DNA from: Agrocybe praecox | Lineage: Eukaryota > Basidiomycota > Agaricomycetes > Agaricales > Agrocybaceae | Reading direction: 5' to 3' | DNA length: 64,000 bases | NCBI GenBank assembly: GCA_964017145.1 | Contig: OZ024840.1 | Coordinates: forward strand, 3,534,001-3,598,000 | Shown here: in pieces, positions 1 to 11,107 of the stretch | Numbering within the stretch: position 1 is the stretch's first letter | How the letters are laid out: each line of letters opens with the position of its first letter | Program-made: the position numbers and the translations under genes | Notes under the pieces: generated by a model | Databases searched by the model: none | What the model was told of the DNA's origin: nothing | What the model saw: only the letters and a program-made list of their open reading frames with translations

Positions 1-191
1 ATGTTCGCGCGGAAGGCTGGTCCGTGCATCCATGTTGCAGGTAGTACAGAATCAAAAAGGTCAATGAAGTCCTATGATGAATGAAAGGGGTGTTGAAGCT
101 GAGCGCAGTGCTGAGTGGCGTGTAGATGGTGGTCAGCAAGACTGAGCTGGAGATTACGTAACGCGACCTCTCCCTGTTTTGGACTTCCATC

Positions 192-2079
192 ATGCCGCCT
201 AAATCGAAATCGATATTTCGCCAACCTGGGGCGCAACATTTCCAGCTCGTCCATCGTTCTCAAAGAGATCCGCTTATAAATGATCCTGAGGCTAGTTCGC
301 ATGTGCTTAAGCCGTTTGAGAGAGAAAACACCAAAAAGGTACATTTCTGGCTCATTTTTCTCGTTTTACATTGTTTTGATCCAACTTTTTTTATCAAGGG
401 AAAATCTCGAGCTGATCTTGAGACCATCCTCGCCGAAGAAGAATTAACTAATGAGAGGGCTAACGTTGGAGAAGCCAGCCTATATGGAGTGTATTTTGAT
501 GACACGGAGTACGATTACATGCGCCATCTTCGTGCGGTCGGCGTTCAAGAAGATGGTGTAGAGAGTGTCCTCATCGAAGCCCCGTCAACATCACAGAAAA
601 ATAAATCTCAGTCGAAACGGAAGGTTGGCATTGAATTGCTTGATCTTCCCGAGGGTGTTCTAGCGTCTACTTCTGAACTCCCAAGAACCTACGAATCCCA
701 GCAAGCGATCCCAGAGAGCATCGCCGGGTTCCAGCCTGATTTAGATTCACATCTTCGTCAAGTATTAGAAGCTCTAGAAGATGATGCTTTTGTGGATGAC
801 GATTTAGAAGATGATTTTTTCGGCGAACTAGTAGCAGACGGTGAAAGAGGCAGCGATGAAGAAGTAGATTTCGAATTTCACGAGGATGGGATTGACCAAG
901 AATCCGGGGGTTGCGAGGATGATGCTGAAGAAACCAGTTGGGAGAAAAGGTTCGCTGATTTCAAAAAATCTCGAACAGGCCCCAAGGGAGGAAGCGACGA
1001 TGGATATGATTCGGAAGGAAGAGATACCGTTGGCACATTACCCGCAATATCTGTTATTGGAGGCAAAGGGAAAAAGAGGAGAAAGGCTGCAAGTGATGCA
1101 TCTGGTTATAGTATGAGTAGCTCCTCTATGTATCGCAATGAAGCACTCCAGACACTGGACGAGAGGTTCGACCAGGTATTTATTTCAGTTTCCGTTACTG
1201 CTGTGAATTCACTAATCGAAATATTAGATGATTGCAAAACAATATAACGAAGAGGACGAGGAAGAAGATGACGTTGTTTCCAACGACGGTGACGACTCCG
1301 ATGAAGCACCTGACTTAATAACATCTCGGGAAGATTTCGACGCGATGGTCAATACCTTTTTAAACGATTTCGAAATTCTTGGTCGTAAGATGAAACCCAA
1401 AATGGAAGGCGAAAGTGGCGTTGAAAAGTTGGATAACTTCCGGCGCGCCTTGGGACAAGACGAACGCGTTAGAATTATGAGTGGAGATGATGATGAGCAA
1501 AATGTAGATGACGATGACGACCTATTCCCCAAGGACAAGGACAAGGACAGATGGGATTGTGAAACGATATTGAGTAAGTGTGTTATGTCCTACAAATGCA
1601 ATTATTTTCTTAGACTCTTTTGCCTAAGCCACCTACACAAACCTAGAGAACCACCCGCGTCTTATCCGTGCTCGTGATCCAAAACCTGTCCCTACAATTG
1701 TGCTCGATCGCAAGACGGGCATGCCTTCCGTCTTGAAGAAAACTGAAAAAGAAAAGATCCTATCAAATCGAGTTTCCTTCGCTCCAACGGCATCGGATGA
1801 TACAGAAGATTCGGATTCAGATGACGGTACACAACGTGGTATGGGCATATATTTGCACCGACCTTCAGCAGCTTATATATATTCACAGGTTCTGTTCAAA
1901 CAATCGCAAGACCACGAAACGAGTCCAAGGAGGACAAAAAGGCACGGAAAGCAGCAGTAAAAGCCGAGAGGCAAGCGCGACGAGTAGAAAAGAAAACCAC
2001 TAAGGAACAATTCAGCGCTGAAGTCAAGGATCAGAAAAAGAGGATTGTCAACAAGGAACTCCGTTTGAAGAAGTTATAG
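192..2079 (+). CDS. LTV1: LTV1 homologue, 40S ribosomal subunit assembly/export factor
   Basis: Five exons: 192-338, 399-1175, 1228-1573, 1629-1826, 1889-2079; 552 residues. The N-terminus carries the LTV1 signature FQLVHRSQRDPL followed by a DDTEYDYMRHLR block. The middle is Asp/Glu-rich, then come ERFDQ, the WDCETIL-TYTN-ENHP block and a Lys/Arg-rich coiled-coil tail (KARKAAVKAERQARR). These are the landmarks of Ltv1, which binds the head of the pre-40S particle and is released by CK1 phosphorylation before subunit joining. The start ATG at 192 lies directly before the conserved KSKSIFRQ segment. Intron 1 (339-398) is 60 nt with no in-frame stop, so its retention would add 20 residues. A CK1 delta-type kinase lies in this window at 29065, but the two genes are not adjacent. 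Family assignment is confident; the exact ends of intron 4 are slightly less so. Confidence 0.93.
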
Positions 2080-2197
2080 ATACTTTGTGTGCCAAGAGAC
2101 ATTATTTACCATAATCAGATTAGCATGATTATCTTGGCGTTGTCATGGACGGATTAATTACATCGATATGCCTTTCAGACTTTAACTACTACATACC

Positions 2198-5100
2198 ATG
2201 GCCATTTCCTCGAGCCTCACCAGCTCACTTTTTCTTCTTACTGTTCTTGTTGTTCTCTTGCCCGTGCAAACTTACGCCTTCGGAGCAGGAGACATCCCAG
2301 ATTTCGCATATCTCAACGGTCAGCGCATCTCCAAGCCCCGATCTTCCGATGAAGTACTCACTACTAGATCTTTCGCTCCTCGTTCTCAGATAAAGCTTTC
2401 CGTCATGGTGACATCGAAAATATTCTTGAGACGGTGGTGAAGTCTGCAGGTGGTGCTGCGATTGGAGGAACTAGTCTCTTGGGCTTTGCCTCCTCCATCA
2501 TCAAGCACGCCAAAGGAGGATCCAAGTTCAACAAAAGTGATATTAAGAAAGTTTACTTTGTGAGTGAAAATCGGGCGTCTCTACGTTCGGCTATGCGTTA
2601 AAACAAGAATACACACTTCAGGGAAATTGGTTGCGAGATTATTCCCAGGTTCGACTATTCAGTCTATTTTCACGTCTGGTTAACTCAACCATGATGTACG
2701 CAGGCTATGGATATTGCAGGCCTCAGCAAGCTCTCTTCCGATACTTTGGTCCTTGTCGTGGCAACCCTAGGTTTTATGGTAACGCATACACTCACCTTCG
2801 AATATTTTCAATTTACCAATCAACAAATCACGCTAGACGTTTGGATTTGCTTCACAAGAATTTGAAGTCACTGCTGAACGCCTTGGCGTCTACCTTCCTG
2901 TTGTAAGCTTGTAATCTATAATTCTCCTTCCTTTTTTTTAAAAAAAAAAATTATTCGCATTTCAGGAACATATTGACAATCCAAAGTAATTTATCTGTTT
3001 GCTTCAATGTTTTTATTGATGACTTACAAAACCTACTTTCAGAGGCTATGCTGAGAAGGAAGGAGACGCTCGTTCTTATCATCCAAAGCTGCGCCCCCCT
3101 GTCAATCCTCGTGAATTGGAAATTGATGAAAATACTGGCATGAAGGTACGCCTTACCGTCTTCCTCGACGAATAACTCTCATGAAGTTGGTCGTAATGCA
3201 GAATTACATCGCTACCGAAAACAGAGGATGGGATACTTCAACCGCATTCATTCGCAGGACCTTTCGTTCTTGCATAGAACGCGGCCGTCGAGCAGGCGGA
3301 CGTGAAGGTTCCGATCTCTGGGAGGCTTACAGGCTCCTTGGCCAAGGTCTGCACACGATGGAGGACTTGCTTGCTCACAGCAATTGGTGTGAACTCGCCC
3401 TCCGCAAAATGGGACATGAAGACGTGTTTTGCCACGTTGGTGACAATGGTCGGTTTGATTTCCATTCTTTTGAAAATGCAAGCAAGTCTCAAACATTGGG
3501 CATGATAAGTTACTGTAAATACTCCCCACGGGACCGCCCCGCCCCTTGTCACCGGGACGTTTGGAAGTAGGTATACATTATATTTTCCATCGTGCGGAGC
3601 GCTGACTTTTGGCATTTCAGGTGCCGATTTCGTGCACTCTCTTCTGGGAGAAGCTACAGAGTAAGGAGTGATGCATATATATTCTTCTGCTAGTCGCTAA
3701 ATGACTTGTGAATAGCCACTTGAGCCAGGCCAGTGTCACCGATCTTTCTCAAAAAATGAGCGATGTAAGATGTTATTCGATCAATCAGTTTCTAAGAAAC
3801 TCATATGTTGAACAGTCACAAGAAAGTGGTAACAAACCTGACCTCTCTTTCCTCAAGAGCATTTTCGGCAAACTCGGGGGTGGGGAAGACGAACTTAATA
3901 AGGGAGAAGAAATCAAGCAGCAATCTCAAGGTTATAATTTCAACCCCGACAACATTTGCCCTCCTGAGGTCCAGCATAAATTGCTGGAGCTCCTGAATTG
4001 GCACGATGACATATTGCGGCAGATAATCAAGAAGATCGAGATGGTGCCAGGCTTGTCTAACTTGCTTGATGAATTCTCCAACGCTCTCAACGAATGTAAG
4101 GCCCAATACACATAGGTTGTCATCAAGCACAACGCTGAAATATTTATTTAGATATATACACCGTTATAGCACCCTATCTCGGAGTATGTACCCTTTACTA
4201 TTTTTTCCCTGGTTTCTTTCTGACATCCAATAGCCAATCTTGACCCAAGCCACATCTGTCCTCAATGAAGGCAGCAAAGCAGTCATCGACCAAGATGATC
4301 AATACGAAGTAAGCAGCTACTCATAGATTAGGCAGACAACACGTACTCAAGGACTCTACCTCCTCAGGTTTTCAACAACCCAGACGCACATGACCCATCA
4401 CACAGTCTCCTCTCAAAGGTACATAACCGGTTCTTCTCCAACACGAACAAAGATCATGCTCACTGAATTTCATCCTAGGATCACTTTGGCCTCATTCTCA
4501 ACGAGCCAGCAGGAAAGATCGCACAGATCGTTGTCGAGCATTCAGTGAACTTGATCGTTCAAGCGTGGAGTAACGACGAGAACGAAGACCGGGTCATTGA
4601 TCAGATTCTGGAAGCGTTCCACCATCCCTATTACGCCAGCGGGCGCTCTGATATCCAGGAGAAAATGTTTGACCACATGCAACGATGGATTGGCGGATTG
4701 GGTGACGAGGCTCAAGAGATCCTCGAATCCTTAACCAAGGTAAGATTTATCTATGTCAGATAGTTGTGGTTTTCATTGGTCCGCAGGAGAGCGTTCGGAA
4801 CCATCAAAATAAGCGCCAAGGCTTAGACGATACTCAAGAAGCTGGTTATGGAGGATGTGGTCACGGGCATTCGTCATCCACCAAGACCTCTGCTGCTGCT
4901 GCTGCAGGCGGCTATGCTGGTAAGAATGAACCTTCTAATAAAAATTGTCAAGTTTGAAAAAAATCATCTAGCATCTCACTCCACTTCCGGAGGGAATGTC
5001 CAATATTCATCCAATACCCATAGTGGAAGAAATGATAATGCTGGGCATGGTGGAAACACAAGTAAGTTCAAAGCCATTATCCCATTGCGGGCGCTTATTA

Positions 5101-6170
5101 CTTTCTACTTTTTAGACCAATATTCTTCCAACACTTATGGAGCAAGGCCAGAAACCACCAGCTACGGTGGGGGAACAGGTATATTTTCACTCTATACTGA
5201 CTGAGGATATTTATTCATCCACCATTGGCCAGATTACTCAAGCAACGATACATCAGGTTATACACCATCCTATGGGCAATCGCACGGGCGTACCGATACC
5301 TCCAACACTTACGGACAAGGGCGTACCTCTGGAGGTCACGGATCGCGACGTGATGAAAATTCCAATGACAGCTACAATGCTCCGAATCGTACTGAGGGCT
5401 ACGGCGGTCATGGTGGCCACCGTCGTGACGATGACGAACCCAGCTATGGTAGGACGCAACGAAACGAAGACGACGAAAGTTCTGGGTACGGATACCAGAA
5501 ACCGCAGGAGACACACTCATACGGTGGTCGTACTGGCCGCGGTGACGATGAGAATAATCGATACGATTCGCAGCAAACTTACGGAGGGCATGCCCAAACG
5601 AGCTATGAGTCCCGCCCTAAGCCAACTCCTGACTACGGAAGGAACCAATATGGCCGTGGCGACGACGACGAGGGCAGACACGCTAGGCACTCCAGACGCG
5701 ATGACAATGACGACAATGACGACCGCAGGGGCCACGGTAGACACGAGCAACAATCCTCTGGATACGGCCAGCAATCTAATACTTATGGCAGCTCATCTGA
5801 AGGATATGGCGATCGCCAACAATCTTCAGGATATGGTCAAAAGTCGGAGAGCTATGGTCGCTCATCTGAAGGTTATGGCGATCGCCAACAATCTTCGGGA
5901 TATGGTCAAGAGGCAGAGAGCTATGGTCGCCAATCTTCTGGCTATGGGCAGCAGGCGCATGGCCATGGACACCATCAAGCTTCCTCTGGATACGCTCCTG
6001 CGTATGGAGGACAGGGCGGATATGCTCCTAGCTATGGCGGCAACGATGACACATTCGGTGCTGAGCGGCTCAATATTGGTGGTGGTGGTGGTGGTGGTGG
6101 AAACTATGGTCAAGATGAAGACGAAGATGACGAAAGGAAGAAGCATCACAAGCACCATGGTGGATACTAA
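2198..6170 (+). CDS. HET-C family secretory protein with Tyr/Gly/Ser-rich C-terminal tail
   Basis: Twenty exons: 2198-2318, 2390-2559, 2622-2648, 2704-2778, 2837-2902, 2966-2985, 3043-3145, 3202-3448, 3510-3566, 3621-3660, 3716-3764, 3816-4095, 4152-4183, 4234-4308, 4368-4418, 4479-4739, 4787-4919, 4972-5061, 5116-5178, 5233-6170; 965 residues. A signal peptide (LFLLTVLVVLLPVQTYA) precedes the HET-C start FGAGDIP, then KAFRHGDIE, NWLRDYSQAMDIAGL and the His/Glu-rich GLHTMEDLLAHSNWCE motif, which resembles a metal-binding or hydrolase-like centre. In Neurospora, het-c (Pfam HET-C, unrelated to Podospora het-c) acts in heterokaryon incompatibility. From about residue 600 the protein becomes low-complexity, with repeated SGYG, SYG and GYG units, acidic patches, poly-Gly and a His-rich end (KKHHKHHGGY). 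Exon 6 is only 20 nt. The gene starts 118 bp after LTV1 ends. Family identity is firm; a role in this fungus is not shown by sequence. Confidence 0.9.
5793..5930 (+). repeat. Two-copy 69-bp tandem repeat inside the HET-C tail
   Basis: Two near-identical 69-bp copies (5793-5861 and 5862-5930) each encode a 23-residue unit with the core GYGDRQQSSGYGQ followed by ESYGR. The copies differ at a few bases, mostly silent, plus a short KS/EA difference. Downstream, further degenerate SSGYGQ and SYGG units continue to about 6055. Confidence 0.85.
6078..6100 (+). repeat. GGT trinucleotide run encoding poly-glycine
   Basis: Seven uninterrupted GGT triplets plus GG lie in frame in the HET-C tail and encode eight glycines with the following GGA. 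Such runs are prone to length variation between strains. Confidence 0.8.
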
Positions 6171-6286
6171 AAATTAAGGACTCTTAACTAAAGAACTATT
6201 AAATAACAATTACCTTGATCTGTAAAGTAAATACTGTGTTTGTAGATTTTGAATGACTTTGTTCGAGTTTGATGACATCCATCACT

Positions 6287-6921
6287 ATGGCTTCCACCAC
6301 AGAACCAGAGATAGATGGGAGTGAAATCGACCCTGTATGGACCACTAGTCGTACAGCAAGGCAGATATACGCTCTCAACGATGTGGACAAGGTGAAACAG
6401 ATGGATAACTGTGTAGTCCACGACTCATCTTCGTTTGATTAGGACATAACTCGTCTCCTTGCTCTTGCTGCATCATCCATCTCACTGTTGACTCTACCTC
6501 AGACCGATTCTCCTGAAGATAACCTACCGCAGGGCGAAGAAAGGTCTGAACAATTCGTGTTGGAAGTCAGCGAATACTTTGAGCGACTTGATGTACGTAC
6601 CTTGCTTTCTCATTCATCTCATTTCATTCATTTTCGCAGTCAATCCAAAACGCCATTCGCTCGTCATTGGCTCATATCAAGCATTCCCGTATCGCTCCTT
6701 CGGCAATAAATGCACCTCCACCGGGCTTCATACCTCCTTCTCTGGGAGTTGGGCTTCCTTCGGTTGGCAGTACCAAGAAAAACCGGGGTCTTCAGGAAGA
6801 GAGGGTCGAACGAGATGCATGGAAGGGTATTCTGGATGCTCTTACCCGCATTAAAGTGGCACGCGACAAGGAAGAGACAGCTGCTGCTACCGGAGAGAAA
6901 GCTAACGTACAGCCATCATAG
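6287..6921 (+). CDS. MED11: Mediator complex subunit 11-like protein
   Basis: Three exons: 6287-6391, 6443-6592, 6640-6921; 178 residues. After a short acidic N-terminus comes ARQIYALNDVDKDITRLLAL, then a second helix (EQFVLEVSEYFERLDSIQ) and an alanine-rich third (AIRSSLAHIKHSRI). This three-helix pattern of 'I..L..VDK.I..LL..A', Leu-rich spacer and 'F...V..Y...L' is that of MED11, which pairs with MED22 in the head module of the RNA polymerase II Mediator. The C-terminal half (GFIPPSLGVGLPS, then a basic helix) is fungal-specific. The ATG at 6287 has A at -3 and G at +4, better than the in-frame ATG at 6272. The gene starts 117 bp after HET-C and is convergent with tubulin cofactor A. The family is short and divergent, so the name is probable rather than certain. 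Confidence 0.65.
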
Positions 6922-7101
6922 AGAAGTAGTTCATTTTCTTGTTCGTAATAACATGTACATTACAATATTCGGTCGGGGTCCGATTTCTTTCTTTCCTTCT
7001 TCCAAGTATTCCATTCTCCTTTCTATTTCGTCCACATTAACCGGATAGGCCCAATTTGTTGTCGTGCGGTAACAGATCCATTGGTTGGGCGGGTGGCGAG
7101 A

Positions 7102-7731
7102 TTAAAGTGATGCAGCCTGCAGAACTTCTTCAGCCTTCACGAGATCTTGGTCCTCCGCCGACAATCCAAGTTCCGTCTTAGCTGAAGACTAAAATAGAAT
7201 AGAATAGAAAAGAAAAAAAACATGGTTCAATCTCACATACTAGGAGTACAAAGAAAAAGAAGCTTACGACAAGGCTTTTGAGATCTTCCACAACCTTTCC
7301 CAGACGCTCATCAGAATCCGCTATCATCTTCTTGGACTCCGCGACCATTTTCGTCTGTGGGATTATTGTATTGTATTCATGTATGCATGGTTAGGTCAGT
7401 AAAAGGATAGGTCCGGGGTAAAAGGTTCACATGAAGGACTTACAGCATTCTTGATATCCCACTCTTCCGCGCCGTCCGCAGTGAGCTTAGCCAATCTTGT
7501 CTCGAGCTGTCCAGTTTCCTGACGATAGAGCTTTGCCTCTTTCGCAAGTCTATGTTATAACCCGGCAATTCATTGTTTGTCAGTATTCAGCCAGCCCATT
7601 TTCGATGTAGCACGGCGCCCGCCCGTTGTTGCCACATATTCAAATCAATCAATCCGACAAACATCAACTCACCTCTGGGCTGACGATGCTTTGATCTTGA
7701 GCTGCTTTTTGGCGGTGGCGATGTCACTCAT
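7102..7731 (-). CDS. TBCA: Tubulin-folding cofactor A (Rbl2-type)
   Basis: Four exons read on the minus strand: 7673-7731, 7444-7549, 7268-7354, 7102-7188; 112 residues. The protein begins MSDIATAKKQLKIKASSAQR and is almost all helix: LAKEAKLYRQETGQLETRL, then a DGAEEWDIKN turn, KKMIADSDERLGKVVEDL and a final acidic helix. Size and the three-helix bundle with the KEAKLY and EWDIKNA landmarks match TBCA/Rbl2, which captures beta-tubulin released from the chaperonin and buffers free beta-tubulin. It lies tail-to-tail with the MED11-like gene, 181 bp apart. The first intron (7550-7672, 123 nt) is long for this locus; the others are near 80 nt. All junctions keep the frame. Confidence 0.9.
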
Positions 7732-8600
7732 GGTTGTTGTAGTAGTAGTAGATAGAGATCAAATGATATATAGGGGAAAGTGTATCAAAGTAACAATCAG
7801 GAAGGAGTGCGACCTTTGAGTACAACAGCGCAGATATTCAGATTATGTACGAAGGAAGGGGTCGTTCCTACAGAAGTCCCGGGGACCGACGATCTAGACG
7901 ACTCAGTGGGACGCGTCTGCAAGTTTGAACCTGAAGCCATGCGGACGTCAGACGAGCGTCATGGGTGTTCAAACGTTCAAACGTTAAAGTTAACTGACTC
8001 ATGTGTGGCCAGGCCCTGCGCCGCTGAATACTCAAGGGCAGAGAGTTTGAGCCCGTCGTTCATTCCATCCAATAACTCAACCTCAGGTTCTCACAGTACT
8101 AAAAACTTATTCACGCAAAAAAAGAAAGTTAATGTGGTGGTTTTCATTGCTCGTAAGATCACACAGAAATCGTACTACAGCGTAACTATGTAGAACACAA
8201 TCTCAGATTGGATGGTGCATGAGAGGTGGAGGGGACATGAACGTTAAGAACGTAAGACATGAAGGGTGAATGTGAGGGAGATGAGAGAGGTTATGTGAGG
8301 ATAATATAGGAAAAGAGGAGGCCAACCGTCTGCTCATGTGCAAGCACACGATACCGCGACGATGGAACAGCCCCAACGGTCAAAGTGATATAGAAAGCAC
8401 TACTACTACTATTACTAATGGAGGGTAACGCGGAAAAATCATGAAGATGAAAGGCCGGAAAAGAAAAAAATCGATGCGTAGACATTGAGCGGAGAGCCTC
8501 GTCCCTCGAAACCTACGACCCAAACCCGAGTACAGCGCCGACGATAACCGAGCTAGCGGAACGAGGCGAAACGCTGTAGAGGGCCGGGAAAGCAAGAGCG
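7732..8600. other. Intergenic stretch upstream of cofactor A
   Basis: No gene could be supported here. The first part is the promoter side of the cofactor A gene. From about 8300 the minus strand shows short open segments that merge with the unresolved region that follows. An imperfect run of TAC/TAT triplets lies near 8400. Confidence 0.4.
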
Positions 8601-10038
8601 TCAAGCTCCAGTTCGTGTTTGGCTTGAAGGAGAGGTTGGCAACCCTATTATTTGACTCCCCACGATCCCCTGCTGCGAAACTTGTCGTGCACTGCCGTCG
8701 GGTTGCGAAGGCTGGTCGATGTATTTAGATGAACTGCAGTAAAGTGGCGGACGATGAGAGGCCCGAAAGTTCAACAACTCGACAATCGCGCCGGTCGCGA
8801 GCACACAGACTAGCCGTGGCCATAAGCGCGAAGACGACGAAAGCGAGGTGAAAAGTCGAGCATCAACGAAATGCACACAAAACCGAACCGCATCTTTTTT
8901 ATCGAGCAGCTCCCGCGTGTCGGCGAGTAAGAGATGTATTGTCGATGGGAAAGGGGAAAGGGTTCTCCGGAGGATGGTCGTCTTGGATGATCGATGATTG
9001 TGGCTCTTCAAAGTACTGGTCCCAGTTCGCGTTCCTGAGCGCATCAAATAGACGTTGGAGCCGCTGCCGCTGTGTCCCACTCCGAAACAGGTGGGCGAGG
9101 GCATAGCCAGAGGAAAGAGAATAGATGTCGAGAGGCAGATCGGGAAAGAGATACGAATATAAGGAAATAGAGGAGCACGAGTAATAGGGAAATAGTGAGC
9201 GGTAAGAAGAGGTCGCGACCACGAATACTGATCAGGCATCCGAGATGTTGACTTTGGGGGTTCGCGTGAGATAGATGTGGTGTCGGGATAAGAAAATACA
9301 TTGGAAAGACAATAAACAGGAACAAAAATAAGGGACGTCGATGGGAGGCTGGTCGAGAGCACGCAGTGCTTCTTGTCAAAGGCTAGTGTGGTCGAATGAA
9401 GTCCACGTTGATCAACTACTTGTTCTCGAGAATAAGATCGGCGAGGATGACGATGCCAGTGTGTTGGCTACAGTTGCGAGGCACGGAACCACAGTAAAGT
9501 GGTCGTCGCCTCAAGCAATAGATGGACGGGGTAGTATGGGAATGGGATTGCGATAGGTGAGCAAGTCGACGGATTCAAAAAAAGACGGAATACAAGATAG
9601 CGCCGCAGATACAGGCGAAGTATGCACTCACGCGACACTCATTAAGAGCGGGGAGATATTACACCTCAAGCACTGATCTGGGTCTTGTGTGGGTGTCGTG
9701 CCCATGCCATGCATCTACCAAACCGGGTTTCGCGTCGTCGTCGTCGGATTTCGTCGATGATAAACTCCACTTAGTCAACCCACGAGATCCAAGGCAGCTC
9801 TAGAAATGACCACAGGCCATCCAAGACCGCCAGTAGAACCGTAGTCGACTGAAGCGTGCAGCACGGCTGCAAGAGGGGGTTGCGAAGCAGTTGAATGTGG
9901 GGTGAAGGGTGTGTCGGTGCCTAGGAGCGTGGATACTCCTGACTAGCGTAAATCGTCGTCGATGAGAAAAGATGCTATGCGAGAGAAAACAATGCTGGTG
10001 ATGCTGAGATAGATAGAATGCGTAGTGTCCGTTGTCAT
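8601..10038 (-). other. Unresolved minus-strand coding candidate or gene relic
   Basis: Several minus-strand segments look protein-coding, but I could not join them into one convincing gene. A TATATATA motif (plus-strand 10118-10126) lies about 85 bp upstream of an ATG at 10038. The frame from that ATG is open for 31 codons, meets TAG at 9943-9945, then is open in the same frame for 55 codons (including ASVDYGSTGGLGWPVVISRA) to a stop at 9775. A 48-nt GT-AG intron ending at that TAG would remove the stop, and a further exon (CLRCNISPLLMSVA, ending in a GTGAGT donor near 9635) could follow. Farther down, one 253-codon frame (9362-8601) overlaps two other frames with membrane-like or charged segments (near 9220-8900 and 8600-8380). 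I recognise no family. It may be a many-intron gene, a decayed gene, or GC-rich noise. Confidence 0.3.
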
Positions 10039-10117
10039 AAATCAAAATGCAGTTAAAAGGGAAGGCCTGTCCTGGCAGGAGGAAGCTCGTGCCGCTACCG
10101 TCTGACGCTGGACCACG

Positions 10118-10126
10118 AATATATAT
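10118..10126 (-). promoter_or_regulatory. TATA-like motif
   Basis: An eight-base alternating TA stretch on the minus strand lies about 85 bp upstream of the candidate start at 10038. It sits just beyond the stop codon of the bHLH gene at 10162, so it could serve the unresolved downstream region. It is a motif match only. Confidence 0.3.
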
Positions 10127-10161
10127 ACGATGGTCAGACGGTGTTCCAATTGCGTGGGCAA

Positions 10162-11107
10162 TCAGTTGGGGAAAGCTGTGGGCGGGATGGGAGCTGCGCC
10201 GGAACGGTTCAGCATCAAAGCCTCATTGACGGTTCGGAGTCTGTGAACTTCGTGCTCAGCAGCTTTGAGCTGGTGGGCCATGGTAGTCCGTGACTGCTCG
10301 AGGTTCTTGATGTGGGTGGTCGCTCGTTCCAGGAGAGACACCTTGCTGGCCTTCATGTTTGTTGGTGGGAGGACATCCTTGAGGCGGGAGTATCCGTCCC
10401 TGAGCTCGTCGCGACGGCGCTGCTCAGACTCGATGCGTTGCTTGCGAACGGTTTCGCGGCGGCTGATAGAAAATATGTAAGATAATTGAGTAAATAAAGA
10501 AAACAAGAAAATACTCACGAGTCACGAGGCGCAGACTCGTTGGTGCTTCCAGCGTTACTAGATCCAGGTTTGAATTCCTCATCGTCCTCGTCATCGGAAT
10601 CATCGTTGCTCCTTGTCGACCTTGTGCGCCTGTGGGCGGCCGCTGCTCTGCTGGGCCTGTTGGCGGGCACAGCGATAGGGTTGAAGCGGTGCGAACGGGG
10701 CACGGTAGCAGCGTATGGGATGGCAGGGGGAGATTGAGAACCGCTTCCGCGGCTGGTCCTGCTGTCGTCGCTATATACAAGGGCCTGAGGTGCGACACTC
10801 TCGGGAGGAGAGTATGGGCGAGCGGGGGCAGCGGATGGGAAGGGCGCGGACGAGTAGGTGTACTCGCTCATGGGCAGACTTGAGAAGTCCATGGGAGAGC
10901 CGGTCTGGGGAACTGGATAGCCGGTGTTATCAATAAAAGTAAAAGACCCGAGCGGGGATCGAACTTACGACCAACGTTTACACCGAGGGGGGATTCTGGG
11001 TACTGGAAATAATCAAGGCCGCCGTCCATGTAGTTGAACGAGGAATCGAACGAATCGGGGAAGGGCTTGTGTTCGAAGTCCATGAGTTGTTGGGAGGCGG
11101 ACGACAT
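10162..11107 (-). CDS. bHLH transcription factor, copy A
   Basis: Three exons on the minus strand: 10969-11107, 10519-10912, 10162-10462; 277 residues. The N-terminal half is Ser/Pro/Tyr-rich and disordered, with an acidic NDDSDDEDDEEF stretch. The bHLH domain follows from about residue 179: basic region ETVRKQRIESEQRRRDELR, helix 1 DGYSRLKDVL, loop with KASKVS, helix 2 LLERATTHIKNLEQ, then a leucine-zipper-like extension (HQLKAAEHEVHRLRTVNEAL). The basic region keeps the Glu and Arg residues that usually read E-box DNA. The start ATG gives MSSASQQLMDFEHKPFPDSF. The 56-nt first intron begins in a Gly codon context and the second lies just before the basic region. A close paralogue lies at 17903-18920 on the same strand. 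Targets cannot be told from sequence. Confidence 0.9.

Noticed and set aside
5137..6177. A 346-codon open frame on the plus strand, and long antisense frames, within the HET-C tail
   Set aside because: They are stop-free only because of the GA/GGT-rich repeat composition. The frame that joins to the HET-C domain encodes the Tyr/Gly repeats and ends at 6170.
8601..9362. 253-codon minus-strand open frame as a single gene
   Set aside because: It overlaps equally plausible segments in the other two frames, has no domain, and its composition (Ser/Thr/Pro/Arg) is what a shifted frame would give. Kept only as part of an unresolved region.
10935..10975. tRNA-like T-arm (GTTCGATCCCC context) on the minus strand
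   Set aside because: The T-stem does not pair, and no D-arm or acceptor partner lies upstream. It falls inside the first intron of bHLH copy A.
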